A stretch of DNA of 64,000 bases from Archivesica marissinica (lineage: Eukaryota > Mollusca > Bivalvia > Venerida > Vesicomyidae). The notes under the pieces were generated by a model, which was not told the origin of the DNA, did no database searches, and worked only from the letters and a program-made list of their open reading frames with translations. The stretch is taken from contig CM026395.1 of NCBI GenBank assembly GCA_014843695.1, forward strand, positions 45,823,270 through 45,887,269. The letters run 5' to 3'. Made by a program: the position numbers and the translations under genes. This document shows, one piece after another, positions 1 through 12,254 of the stretch (position 1 is the first letter of the stretch; every line of letters starts with the position of its first letter).

Positions 1-1440
1 AGAAACCAAATAGATCCTGGATGCACCAGTAAACCTAGAAATCAAATAGATCATGGATGCACCAGTAAATCTAGAAACCAAATAGATCCTGGATGTACCA
101 GTAAACCTAGAAATCAAATATATCATGGATGCACACGGAAACCTAGAAACCAAATAGATCCTGGATGCACCAGTAACCCTAGAAACCAAATAGATCCTGG
201 ATGTACCAGTAAACCTAGAAATCAAATAGACCATGGATGCACCAGTAAACCTAGAAACCAAATAGATCCTGGATGTACCAGTAAACCTAGAAACCAAATA
301 GATCATGGATGCACCAGTAAACCTAGAAACCAAATATATACTGGATGCACCAGTAAACCTAGAAACCAAATAGATCATGGATGTACCAGTAAACCTAGAA
401 ACCAAATAGATCATGGATGCACACGGAAACCTAGAAACCAAATAGATCCTGGATGTACCAGTAAACCTAGAAATAAAATAGATCATGGATGCACCAGTAA
501 ATCTAGAAATCAATTAGATCATGGATGCACACGGAAACCTAGAAAACAAATAGATCATGGATGTACCAGTAAACCTAGAAATCAAATAGATACTGGATGC
601 ACCAGTAAACGTAGAAACCAAATAGATCATGGATGTACAAGTAAACCTAGAAATCAAATAGATACTGGATGCACCAGTAAACCTAGAAACCAAATAGATC
701 CTGGATGCACCAGTAAGCCTAGAAACCAAATAGATCATGGATGCACACGGAAACCTAGAAATCAAATAGATCCTGGATGCACCAGGAAACCTAGAAACCA
801 AATAGATCATGGATGCACCAGTAAACCTAGAAACCAAATAAATCCTGGATGCACCAGGAAACCTAGAAACAAAATAGATCATGGATGCACACGGAAACCT
901 AGAAACCAAATAGATCCTGGATGCACCAGGAAACCTAGAAACAAAATAGATCATGGATGCACACGGAAACCTAGAAACCAAATAGATACTGGATGCACAA
1001 GGAAACCTAGAAACAAAATAGATCATGGATGCACACAGAAACCTAGAAACCTAATAGATACTGGATGTACCAGTAAACATGGAAACCAAATAGATCATGG
1101 ATGCACACGGAAACCTAGAAACCAAATAAATACTGGATGCACCAGTAAACCTAGAAACAAAATAAATACTGGATGTACCAGTAAACGTAGAAACCAAATA
1201 GATCCTGGATGCACCAGTAAACAAAGAAACCAAATATATACTGGATGCACCAGTAAACATAGAAACCAAATAGATACTGGATGAACCAGTAAACAAAGAA
1301 ACCAAATAGATCATGGATGCACCAGTAAACATAGAAACCAAATAGATCATGGATGCACACGGAAACTTAGAAAGCAAATAGATCCTGGATGCACACGGAA
1401 ACCTAGAAACCAAATAGATCATGGATGTAACAGTAAACCT
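1..1440 (+). repeat. Higher-order block, copy 1 (of 1801-3240)
   Basis: Read line by line, this 1440-bp block matches 1801-3240 with no difference I could find, at a spacing of exactly 1800 bp (50 units). The match stops after about 1440, where the units at 1441 and 3241 differ at many positions. The left limit is unknown because the block touches the window edge. Confidence 0.9.
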
Positions 1441-1800
1441 AGAAATCAAATAGATCCTGGATGCACCAGGAAACCTAGAAATCAATTAGATCCTGGATGC
1501 ACACGGAAACCTAGATACCAAATAGATCCTGGATGTACCAGTAAACCTAGAAATAAAATAGATCCTGGATGCACCAGGAAACCTAGAAATCAATTAGATC
1601 ATGGGTGCACCAGTAAACCTAGAAACCAAATAGATCCTGGATGCACACGTAAACCTAGACATCAACTAGATCCTGGATGCACCAGGAAACCTAGAAACCA
1701 AATAGATACTGGATGCACCAGTAAACATAGAAACCAAAGAGATCATGGATGCACACGGAAACCTAGAAACCAAATAGATACTGGATGCACCAGTAAACAT

Positions 1801-3240
1801 AGAAACCAAATAGATCCTGGATGCACCAGTAAACCTAGAAATCAAATAGATCATGGATGCACCAGTAAATCTAGAAACCAAATAGATCCTGGATGTACCA
1901 GTAAACCTAGAAATCAAATATATCATGGATGCACACGGAAACCTAGAAACCAAATAGATCCTGGATGCACCAGTAACCCTAGAAACCAAATAGATCCTGG
2001 ATGTACCAGTAAACCTAGAAATCAAATAGACCATGGATGCACCAGTAAACCTAGAAACCAAATAGATCCTGGATGTACCAGTAAACCTAGAAACCAAATA
2101 GATCATGGATGCACCAGTAAACCTAGAAACCAAATATATACTGGATGCACCAGTAAACCTAGAAACCAAATAGATCATGGATGTACCAGTAAACCTAGAA
2201 ACCAAATAGATCATGGATGCACACGGAAACCTAGAAACCAAATAGATCCTGGATGTACCAGTAAACCTAGAAATAAAATAGATCATGGATGCACCAGTAA
2301 ATCTAGAAATCAATTAGATCATGGATGCACACGGAAACCTAGAAAACAAATAGATCATGGATGTACCAGTAAACCTAGAAATCAAATAGATACTGGATGC
2401 ACCAGTAAACGTAGAAACCAAATAGATCATGGATGTACAAGTAAACCTAGAAATCAAATAGATACTGGATGCACCAGTAAACCTAGAAACCAAATAGATC
2501 CTGGATGCACCAGTAAGCCTAGAAACCAAATAGATCATGGATGCACACGGAAACCTAGAAATCAAATAGATCCTGGATGCACCAGGAAACCTAGAAACCA
2601 AATAGATCATGGATGCACCAGTAAACCTAGAAACCAAATAAATCCTGGATGCACCAGGAAACCTAGAAACAAAATAGATCATGGATGCACACGGAAACCT
2701 AGAAACCAAATAGATCCTGGATGCACCAGGAAACCTAGAAACAAAATAGATCATGGATGCACACGGAAACCTAGAAACCAAATAGATACTGGATGCACAA
2801 GGAAACCTAGAAACAAAATAGATCATGGATGCACACAGAAACCTAGAAACCTAATAGATACTGGATGTACCAGTAAACATGGAAACCAAATAGATCATGG
2901 ATGCACACGGAAACCTAGAAACCAAATAAATACTGGATGCACCAGTAAACCTAGAAACAAAATAAATACTGGATGTACCAGTAAACGTAGAAACCAAATA
3001 GATCCTGGATGCACCAGTAAACAAAGAAACCAAATATATACTGGATGCACCAGTAAACATAGAAACCAAATAGATACTGGATGAACCAGTAAACAAAGAA
3101 ACCAAATAGATCATGGATGCACCAGTAAACATAGAAACCAAATAGATCATGGATGCACACGGAAACTTAGAAAGCAAATAGATCCTGGATGCACACGGAA
3201 ACCTAGAAACCAAATAGATCATGGATGTAACAGTAAACCT
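1801..3240 (+). repeat. Higher-order block, copy 2 (of 1-1440)
   Basis: This is the second copy of the 40-unit block. A further, less exact relative lies around 4170-4900, which resembles 1500-2240. Both contain the unusual CACGTAAACCTAGACATCAA unit (near 1645 and 4308) followed by a CAAAGAGATC unit. Confidence 0.88.
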
Positions 3241-6099
3241 AGAATTAAAATAGATCATGGATGCACACGGAAACCTAGAAATCAATTAGATCCTGGATGC
3301 ACCTGTAAACATAGAAACCAAATAGATCCTGGATGCACCAGTAAACCTAGAAACCAAATAGATCCTGGATGCACCAGTAAACCTAGAAACCAAATAGATC
3401 CTAGATGCACCAGTAAACCTAGAAATCAAATAGATCATGGATGCACACGGAAACCTAGAAAACAAATAGATCCTGGATGCACCAGTAAACCTAGAAATCA
3501 AATCGATCATGGACGAAGCAGGACACATAGAAACCAAATAGATCCTGGATGCACCAGTAAACCTAGAAACCAAATAGATCCTGGATGCACCAGTAAACCT
3601 AGAAATCAACCAGATCATGGATGCACACGGAAACATAGAAACCAAATACATCCTGTATGCACCAGGAAACCTAGAAATCAAATAGATCATGGATGCACAC
3701 GGAAACATAGAAACCAAATAGATCCTGGATGCACCAGGAAACATAGAAACCAAATAGTTCCTGGATGCACCAGTAAACATAGAAACCAAATAGATCATGG
3801 ATGCACACGGAAACCTAGAAACAAAATAGATACTGGATGCACCAGGAAACCTAGAAACCAAATAGATCCTGGATGCACCAGTAAACATAGAAACCAAATA
3901 GATCATGGATGCACCAGTAAACCTAGAAACCAAATAGATCCTGGATGCACCAGTAAACCAGAAATCAAATAGATCATGGATGCACACGGAAACCTAGAAA
4001 CCAAATAGATCCTGGATGTACCAGTAAACCTAGAAACCAAATAGTTACTGGATGCACCAGGAAACCTAGAAACAAAATAGATCATGGATGCACACGGAAA
4101 CCTAGAAACCAAATAGATACTGGATGCTCAAGGAAACCTAGAAACAAAATAGATCATGGATGCACACGGAAACCTAGAAACCAAATAGATCCTGGATGTA
4201 CCAGTAAACCTAGAAATAAAATAGATCCTGGATGCACCAGGAAACCTAGAAATCAATTAGATCATGGATGCACCAGTAAACCTAGAAACCAAATAGATCC
4301 TGGATGCACACGTAAACCTAGACATCAACTAGATCCTGGATGCACCAGTAAATCTAGAAACCAAATAGATACTGGATGCACCAGTAAACATAGAAACCAA
4401 AGAGATCATGGATGCACACGGAAACCTAGAAACCAAATAGATACTGGATGCACCAGTAAACATAGAAACCAAATAGATCCTGGATGCACCAGTAAACCTA
4501 GAAATCAAATAGATCATGGATGCACCAGTAAACCTAGAAACCAAATAGATCCTGGATGTACCAGTAAACCTAGAAATCAAATATATCATGGATGCACACG
4601 GAAACCTAGAAACCAAATAGATCCTGGATGCACCAGTAACTAGAAACCAAATAGATCCTGGATGCACCAGTAAACCTAGAAACCAAATAGATCCTGGATG
4701 TACCAGTAATCCTAGAAATCAAATAGACCATGGATGCACCAGTAAACCTAGAAACCAAATAGATCCTGGATGTAACAGTAAACCTAGAAACCAAATAGAT
4801 CATGGATGCACCAGTAAACCTAGAAACCAAATATATACTGGATGCACCAGTAAACCTAGAAACCAAATAGATCATGGATGTACCAGTAAACCTAGAAACC
4901 AAATAGATCATGGATGCACACGGAAACCTAGAAACCAAATATATACTGGATGCACAAGGAAACCTAGAAACAAAATAGATCATGGATGCACACGGAAACC
5001 TAGAAACCAAATAGATCCTGGATGCACCAGGAAACCTAGAAACAAAATAGATCATGGATGCACACGGAAACCTAGAAAACAAATAGATACTGGATGCACA
5101 AGGAAACATAGAAATCAATTACATCCTGGATGCACCAGTAATCCTAGAAATCAAATAGATCCTGGATGCACCAGTAAACATAGAAACCAAATAGATCATG
5201 GATGCACACGGAAACCTAGAAACCAAATAGATACTGGATGTACCAGTAAAGCTAGAAACAAAATAGATACTGGATGCACCAGTACACATAGAAACAAAAT
5301 AGATACTGGATGCACCAGTAAACATAGAAACCAAATAGATACTGGATGCATCAGTAAACATAGAAACCAAATAGATACTGGATGCACAAGGACACATAGA
5401 AACAAAATAGATCCTGGATGCACAAGGAAACATAGAAACAAAATAGATCCTGGATGCACATGGAAACATAGAAACAAAATAGATTCTGGATGCACAAGGA
5501 AACATAGAAACCAAATAGATTCTGGATGCACAAGGAAACATAGAAACCAAATAGATTCTGGATGCACCAGGAAACCTAGAAATCAAATAGATCATGGATG
5601 CGTCAGTAAACATAGAAACCAAATAGATACTGGATGCACCAGTAAACCTAGAAACCAAATAGATCCCGGATTTACCAGTAAACCTAGAAATCAAATAGAT
5701 ACTGGATGCACCAGTAAACCTAGAAATCAATTAGATCCTGTATGTACCAGTAAACCTAGAAACCAAATAGATCCTGGATGCACCAGTAAACCTAGACACC
5801 AAATAGATCATGGATGCACCAGTAAACCTAGAAACCAAATAGATATGGATGCACCAGTAAACCTAGAAACCAAACAGATACTGGATGCAGCAGGAAACCT
5901 AGAAACCAATTAGATCCTGGATGCACCAGTAAACATAGAAACCAAATAGATCCTTGATGCACCAGTAAACCTAGAAACCAAATAGATCCTGGATGCAACC
6001 GGAAACCTAGAAACCAAATAGATGCTGGATGCACCAGTAAACCTAGAAACCAAATAGATCCTGGATGCAGCAGTAAACCTAGAAACCAAATAGATCCTG

Positions 6100-6360
6100 G
6101 ATGCACCAGTAAACATAGAAACCAAATAGATACTGGATGCAGCAGGAAACCTAGAAAACAATTAGATCCTGGATGCACCAGTAAACATAGAAACCAAATA
6201 GATCATTGATGCACCAGTAAACCTAGAAACCAAATAGATCCTGGATGCAACCGGAAACCTAGAAACCAAATAGATGCTGGATGCACCAGTAAACCTAGAA
6301 ACCAAATAGATCCTGGATGCAGCAGTAAACCTAGAAACCAAATAGATCCTGGATGCACCA
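6100..6360 (+). repeat. Local block duplicated at 7680-7940
   Basis: A run of units in the same unusual order occurs here and again 1580 bp downstream: GAAAACAATTAGATCC, a GATCATTGATGC unit, a GCAACCGGAAACC unit, then GATGCTGG. The spacing is 1580 bp, which is not a multiple of 36, because small indels have accumulated between the copies. Confidence 0.8.
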
Positions 6361-8550
6361 AAACATAGAAACCAAATAGATACTGGATGCACAGGAAACC
6401 TAGAAACCAAATAGATGCTGGATGCACCAGTAAACCTAGAAACCAAATAGATCCTGGATGCAGCAGTAAACCTAGAAACCAAATAGATCCTGGATGCACC
6501 AGTAAACATAGAAACTAAATAGATACTGGATGCACCAGTAAACCTAGAAACCAAATAGATCCTGGATGCACCAGTAAACATAGAAACCAAATAGATCCTG
6601 GATGCACTAGTAAACATAGAAACCAAATATATCCTGGATGCACCAATAAACCTAGAAACCAAATAGATACTGGATGCACCAGTAAACCTAGAAACCAAAT
6701 AGATCCTGAATGCAGCAGTAAACCTAGAAACCAAATAGATCATGGATGCACCAGGAAACCTAGACACCTAATAGATCATGGATGCAGCAGGGAACCTAGA
6801 AACCAAATAGATCCTGGATGCACCAGTAAACATAGAAACCAAATATATACTGGATGCACCAGGAAGCCTAGACACCAAATAGATTCTTGACGCAGCAGGA
6901 AACATAGAAACCAAACAGTTCTTGGACGCATCAGGACACCTAGAGACCAAATAGAACCTGGATGCACCAGGAAGCCTAGAAACCAAATAGATTATTGACG
7001 CAGCAGGAAACCTAGAAATCAAATAGATCATGGATGCATCAGTAAACATAGAAACCAAATAGATACTGGATGCATCAGTAAACCTAGCAAACAAATAGAT
7101 TCTGGATGTACCAGTAAACCTAGAAATCAAATAGATACTGGATGCACCAGTAAACCTAGAAATCAATTAGATCCTGTGTGTACCAGTAAACCTAGAAAAC
7201 AAATAGATCCTGGATGCACCAGTAAACCTAGACACCAAATAGATCATGGATGCACCAGTAAACCTAGAAACCAAATATATATGGATGCACCAGTAAACCT
7301 AGAAACCAAATAGATACTGGATGCACCAGTAAACCTAGAAACCAAATAGATACTGGATGTAACAGTAAACATAGAAATCAAATAGATCATGGATGCACAC
7401 GGAAACCTAGAAACCAAATAGATACTGGATGCACTAGGAAACCTAGAAACCAAATAGATACTGGATGCACCAGTAAACCTAGAAATCAAATAGATCATGG
7501 ATGCACACGGAAACCTAGAAACCAAATAGATACTGGATGTACCAGGAAACCTAGAAACCAAATAGATTATGGATGCACCAGTAAACCTAGAAACCAAATA
7601 GATCATGGATGCACCAGTAAACATAGAAATTAAATAGATACTGGATGCAGCAGGAAACCTAGAAACCAAATAGATCCTGGATGCACCAGTAAACATAGAA
7701 ACCAAATAGATACTGGATGCAGCAGGAAACCTAGAAAACAATTAGATCCTGGATGCACCAGTAAACATAGAAACCAAATAGATCATTGATGCACCAGTAA
7801 ACCTAGAAACCAAATAGATCCTGGATGCAACCGGAAACCTAGAAACCAAATAGATGCTGGATGCACCAGTAAACCTAGAAACCAAATAGATCCTGGATGC
7901 AGCAGTAAACCTAGAAACCAAATAGATCATGGATGCACCAGTAAACATAGACACCAAATAGATACTGGATGCACCAGTAAACCTAGAAACCAAATAGATC
8001 CTGGATGCACCAGTAAACATAGAAACCAAATAGATCCTGGATGCACCAGTAAACATAGAAACCAAATATATCCTGGATGCACCAATAAACCTAGAAACCA
8101 AATAGATACTGGATGCACCAGTAAACCTAGAAACCAAATAGATCCTGAATGCAGCAGTAAACCTAGAAACCAAATAGATACTGAATACATCAGTAAACCT
8201 AGAAACCAAATAGATCATGGATGCAGCAGGGAACCTAGAAACCAAATAGATCCTGGATGCACCAGTAAACATAGAAACCAAATAGATCCTGGATGCAGCA
8301 GGAAATCTAGAAACCAAATAGATCATGGATGCAGCAGGAAACATAGAAACCAAATATATGCTTGATGCACCAGGAAGCCTAGACACCAAATAGATTCTTG
8401 ACGCAGCAGGAAACATAGAAACCAAATAGAACATGGATGCAGCAGGAAACATAGAAACCAAACAGTTCTTGGACGCAGCAGGACACCTAGAGACCAAATA
8501 GAACCTGGATGCACCAGGAAACCTAGAAACCAAATAGATCATGGATGCAG

Positions 8551-8995
8551 CGAAATATCACAATATATTCTCAAGGGTTATTGTTTATGTTTTAGCTATT
8601 TTGAACCGCATGAATATATTAAATATCCAAATAATCTAAAATATGTTGATTACAACATGAAAAAATAAACGGGCTACTCCTCGTAGCTGAAAAAAAGAAT
8701 GTGTTGAATCGATCCCAAGATTTTCTCACGATTTGCGGATTGAGCCCTCTACGGTAACGTGCATGAGCATCAAATTCCATATAGTCTGCATGTTAAACAA
8801 TCGTATAGTTGCAATACGTTTCATTGTATGAACGTCTCACATTGAGATCTTAATAACAATGTAAATATTGAATTTTAAAATATGTTTTGGATTACTATGC
8901 AAGAATTTTCTAGAGTACATCAATTAAGAAATTCTATTTGTCAATCAGTTAATTATTGCGGAATAAAACATGGCAGTTCTCAAGCGTATGTATTA
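8551..8995. other. AT-rich unique DNA, nothing recognised
   Basis: Single-copy-looking sequence separates the 36-bp array from the first SINE-C. Frames are short and no splice-flanked coding stretch is evident. Confidence 0.6.
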
Positions 8996-9237
8996 GTTTA
9001 TACAAATGTATTTTTAACTATTTTAGCTCGATTGCGAAACAAGTTCTTTCAACTTATATTAATCACTCTCGAGACCTCATTCTTGATGGAATCCATCGCC
9101 ACCAGGGAGGGAGAAGAGGCAACGTGGAATTTAAATGCCGTGCCTAAGGGTACAATCGTAACGGCTCCAGCGGGGCTCGAACTCCGGACCTTTCGCACCT
9201 GAAGCGAACGCGCATCCACTGCGCTATCACGACTTCC
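8996..9237 (-). mobile_element. SINE-C copy 1 (tRNA-headed SINE)
   Basis: Read on the minus strand, a tRNA-like head starts near 9237. Its A-box-like segment is GATAGCGCAGTGGATGCG and its B-box-like segment is GAGTTCGAGCCCC. A body containing GGATTCCATC and GAGGTCTCGAGAGTGATTAA follows, then a tail with GTTTCGCAATCGAGCTAAAA. The same order recurs at 25489-25706 and 32433-32665 and, without the head, at 26273-26425. Repetition plus pol III-type boxes support a SINE. The family name is not known to me. The tail end is approximate. Confidence 0.82.
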
Positions 9238-9316
9238 ACAACACAGGCCGTATGCCTGCCTGAGTGGTTATTTCTGGCGCTTAGAATAACTAAACATGTT
9301 TTATTCTACTATAAAA

Positions 9317-9550
9317 AGTAAGGTAAAGTGTTTGTTTATTATAGCGTGTCCCCCTATTTAAAGGGCCAGCCATTTCTGACGGCACAAATGAGACACCTCT
9401 TTTTATGAACAGTACTTAACGAATAATATATGTGTATGCTAGGCGCCTTGTTGGTAGGCAATCGGTAACCGTTATTTAACTACCTGGTGGCTCACCAACC
9501 GGCCATATCAGGACGAATCCCTGACGAGATTCGAACCTTCGAATATTGAC
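9317..9550 (-). mobile_element. SINE-D copy 1, head truncated
   Basis: This segment is similar to 46177-46409 along its length. Shared landmarks on the plus strand are GTAAAGTGTTTGTTTATTAT, GAGACACCTCTT, TAGGCGCC/CAGGCGCC, TTATTTAACTAC, GGCTCACCAAC and CCATATCAG. A B-box-like GGTTCGAATCTC lies on the minus strand near 9525-9540, but the A-box side seen in the other copy is missing here. Confidence 0.7.
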
Positions 9551-10659
9551 ATTGATTGCAGAAATTAGATTCCGTCACGCATGCTGTTGTAATGTTGGTG
9601 TCACATTAGACAGTACCCGACAGCAAATCTTAGAAGATGCACGACACCTAGGTTTTAGAATGTACTGAAATGTAAACGCAGCCTAACATGGCCATCTTTA
9701 TAACGAATTAACACTTCTGTGGTACATATATGACAAACAACATATAAAGTAACAGACCATTATATTCTATAGATACCTGAAGAATGTTACCAAACAATGT
9801 GTTTTATTCCGATTGTGTGCCGTGATACGATTTAAGTTAGACAATTCAAATTCTGTATACCTTTGACCTTAGCTAAAAAATAGACTGTGTCTCTTCCTTT
9901 GACGTCTAGTATATTTGCACTTAGACTGATTAATATGCCACCATTGCTGTCGATGTAGACGTATGCCAGTCTACCATTCTTCTTTTAATTAATTTAGTAT
10001 GGCTAAGCTATCTGACAAGTGCTCCAGATCACAGAATTTACGAGAAGCATGCTTAAATACGTATATTTACCTCTATATTGCATTTCCTTCGATAAACGTA
10101 TGTGCCCTGATTGGGTTTTCATATGAATGTCCTAGCTAATGATATGCAGTCGACATGCGCACTCGTATTTACGAGCATGCGTATTCGAAATGTTAGGTAG
10201 CGTTCATCGCGAGAAAAGGCGTGTGTCACGGTTTATGCAAGGATGATCTATTTACCAGTTCCAGCACAAGGTAAGTCGCAAATCTGGATTAAATACATTC
10301 AAATGGAAATGTGTGCTAAGCTCTATTTTTCTTTGTGTCATTGTTAGAATAGTTAATGTAAATATAAGTATAAAGTGAATCGCGAGTTAATAGTTTCCAT
10401 CGGTGTATGAACTACATGGGGCGTGTTTAAAGTTAGCATGGATATTCATGAAATTTATGATGAGAACAGTGGGTGTAATTATGAACAGATATATGGTACA
10501 TATACAAGTATACTTGTCATAATGTGTGTGATGCTGACTAGAAACAGGCTACTTATTGTATTATTGTATGGTGGAAAACGACCAGGATATATTCACAAAT
10601 CCAGGATTTGGCAACATTGAGCCATGATATTAAGTCAACTTAATGTTGAATTATTTCAT
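9551..10659. other. Unique AT-rich DNA, no gene recognised
   Basis: The longest open frame, 10423-10620 (65 codons), has no recognisable family and no coding-like composition. I see no repeat structure here. Confidence 0.55.
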
Positions 10660-10790
10660 GTAGTGAAGCTATCCAGCTGGCGTATGTTAGGTCAATGGTG
10701 CTACCCGGGCCCGGTTCTTGACTGCACTACTACTCAGAGAGGCACCAGGTCTTCCCCCCAGCAATAGCTGGAGACTCGCCGTATGACATC
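10660..10790 (+). mobile_element. Element F, unexpanded copy
   Basis: This segment aligns with 46538-46990. In order, both hold GAAGCTATCCAGCTGGCGT (GAAGTTATGTGGTTGGCGT in the other), CTACCCGGG, CTCAGAGAGG, a CTTCC stretch, AGCTGGAGACTCGCC (AGCTGGAGAGTTGCC in the other) and TATGAC/TGTGAC. Here each part occurs once. In the other copy the first part is doubled and the CAGAGAGG...CTTCC part is repeated nine times. It is probably a SINE fragment, but its head is not clear. Confidence 0.55.
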
Positions 10791-11044
10791 TTTTAGTTTA
10801 TGTATCGTCGCTACTGGTTGCTCACATGAGCGACGGGAAGTTTACCTAACAACACATTTCCTGGGTAGTCTACAGCTGTTAGCCATTACCTGATGCACCA
10901 TGGCAACCTCCGTAGGAAACTGTTAATTTGTTCATATAAAAGAGACACGGTATGTGTGGGTCTCGAACCCGTGACAATCAGTGATGATAGATTACAGTGG
11001 TATACAAGTCAGCGACCTTAACCACTAAGACAGACTCCGTGACC
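10791..11044 (-). mobile_element. SINE-B copy 1 (tRNA-headed, long variable arm)
   Basis: On the minus strand the head starts near 11044. Its A-box-like part is TCTTAGTGGTTAAGGTCGC and its B box is GGGTTCGAGACCC. An extended region between the boxes is reminiscent of a Ser/Leu-type tRNA with a long variable arm. The 3' end carries CGTCGCTCATGTGAGCAACC followed by AGTAGCGACGATACATAAAC, a self-complementary tail also present in SINE-A. The second copy is at 42987-43240. Confidence 0.8.
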
Positions 11045-11057
11045 CATGTTGTTAGTG

Positions 11058-11152
11058 AGACTCCGCTCTATTAGAGTATGACGGGGTGGTCGAACCTGCG
11101 ATCCCTGGATTACCAGTCCAGCGTGTAGATACTGGACTACAGATCCGTCTGT
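11058..11152 (-). mobile_element. Solo tRNA-Thr-like SINE-A head
   Basis: On the minus strand the sequence folds as a tRNA-like unit. The anticodon arm CTGGA...TCCAG closes the seven-base loop CTGGTAA, giving anticodon GGU (Thr type), and the B-box-like segment GGTTCGACCAC is at 11086-11096. The segment CTATTAGAGT..GACGGGG..TCGAACCTGCGATCC also occurs in the SINE-A copy at 34690-34745, so this is the head of that family without its body. The acceptor stem is imperfect, so a functional tRNA gene is unlikely. Confidence 0.65.
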
Positions 11153-12254
11153 GTATATATTTATAAAAGTGTTTGTTCAGCAAAATAAAAATAATGTACT
11201 CTATGTCTTCCAACGAATTGCCAAATTTATAGTTCAATATCAATGGTATGGTGTGGATATGGATGTATTGGGTATTAATCTTTAATATGTATGCACATTT
11301 CAAAGCATTACCTTTGCCGGCTATTGAGAAACAATAATGTTTGCGAATGTCTTAACGCATTTATGAATTTCGGAAATGTTACTATTTTTGGCCATATTTC
11401 AAGATTAATTTCACTTGTAGGGCGGGGACGTAATGGGGGTGTAGAGAATTAGTTCTCGGGTGTGTATGCGAACCTGATGGGTTTCGTGAGAAATGATAAT
11501 GTATTCTCTTGATGCATTAATTCTGAAGCGGATTATGTTTTGCCAAAATTCAAATTCAAGGTGACTATTGTGGTCGGATACTGTGGGTATAGCGAATGTG
11601 TCATTGGATCTGTAGTCGAAGTTTCAAAGTGATGAATTGATAGTTTTTGAGAAATGACCATTTTTGTATTTTGTTTTCGACACATAAATCAGAATGTTTT
11701 GTCCAAAGTTAAAGTTCAAGGTGATACTTGGGGTGGGAGTTAATAGAAGGCAGGGAAGGGAAACCCATATATACAGTCTGTAAGTAATCAAAACACATTA
11801 TATGTGTTGCTTTTTATTTATATGCAAATATGTAATTGTTGACTGCTCCCTCGCCATGTTTAGCTTTCCACTGGGAAGTGGGAGAGACAATAGACAAAGT
11901 AAATAACTTAGATCGGATGTAATTAAACATATCACGGTTGGTATGGTTGTCTATGCAAACAACTTTGTCTAGCATATTTTCTTTAAACAATCCATTAGCT
12001 CTTACACTGGCCATATTCTGGCTCGTGAATTACAAAAACAATATTATAGTAAATAAATGTGAACATGTTTAGATAACTTGATGGCAGATTTAAGATCTCG
12101 TATATGTTCCGATTTAATCTGAGAATTATGAAACATGACACATTGTTTTGACACTAAAGCAGTTCGTTACCGCTAAAAACAAATTAAAGTATTGATTAAT
12201 ACTTCTCCAAAATTGTCCAATCTTCATGTTATGTAATTATTTGTTGTAGACACA
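11153..12254. other. Unique DNA with a weak internal duplication
   Basis: No gene is recognised. Two short segments resemble each other: near 11545-11585 (CCAAAATTCAAATTCAAGGT) and near 11700-11745 (CCAAAGTTAAAGTTCAAGGT). They suggest an old tandem duplication of about 160 bp. The frame at 11814-12014 (minus) has no recognisable features. Confidence 0.45.

Larger units (their letters stand above)
1..8550. repeat. 36-bp tandem array (about 237 units), runs off left edge
   Basis: The unit begins AGAAACCAAATAGATCCTGG, continues through ATGCACCAGTAAACCT and is 36 bp long. Variation concentrates in a few positions: CCTGG/CATGG/ACTGG, CCAGT/CACGG/CAAGG/GCAGC and the final CCT/CAT. Because 36 is a multiple of three, frames stay open for up to 266 codons on the minus strand with a 12-residue period, and overlapping frames are open too. 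This argues against coding. A few 1-3 bp indels (near 3958, 4640, 5845 and 6358) shift the phase. The array ends abruptly at about 8550. From about 5880 rightward the units are richer in GCAGCAGG variants, so the two halves have different subtype composition. Confidence 0.97.

Noticed and set aside
1..8550. Direct repeats of 36 bp, a length seen in some CRISPR repeats
   Set aside because: The repeats are head-to-tail without unique spacers, the genome is eukaryotic and no cas genes are present.
8882..9202. A 106-codon plus-strand frame
   Set aside because: Most of it is the antisense of SINE-C copy 1. Similar frames at 25491 and 32356 have the same cause.
11078..11148. A functional tRNA-Thr gene (anticodon GGU)
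   Set aside because: The anticodon arm and B box are good, but the acceptor stem does not pair cleanly and the same head occurs in SINE-A, so it is better read as a SINE head.
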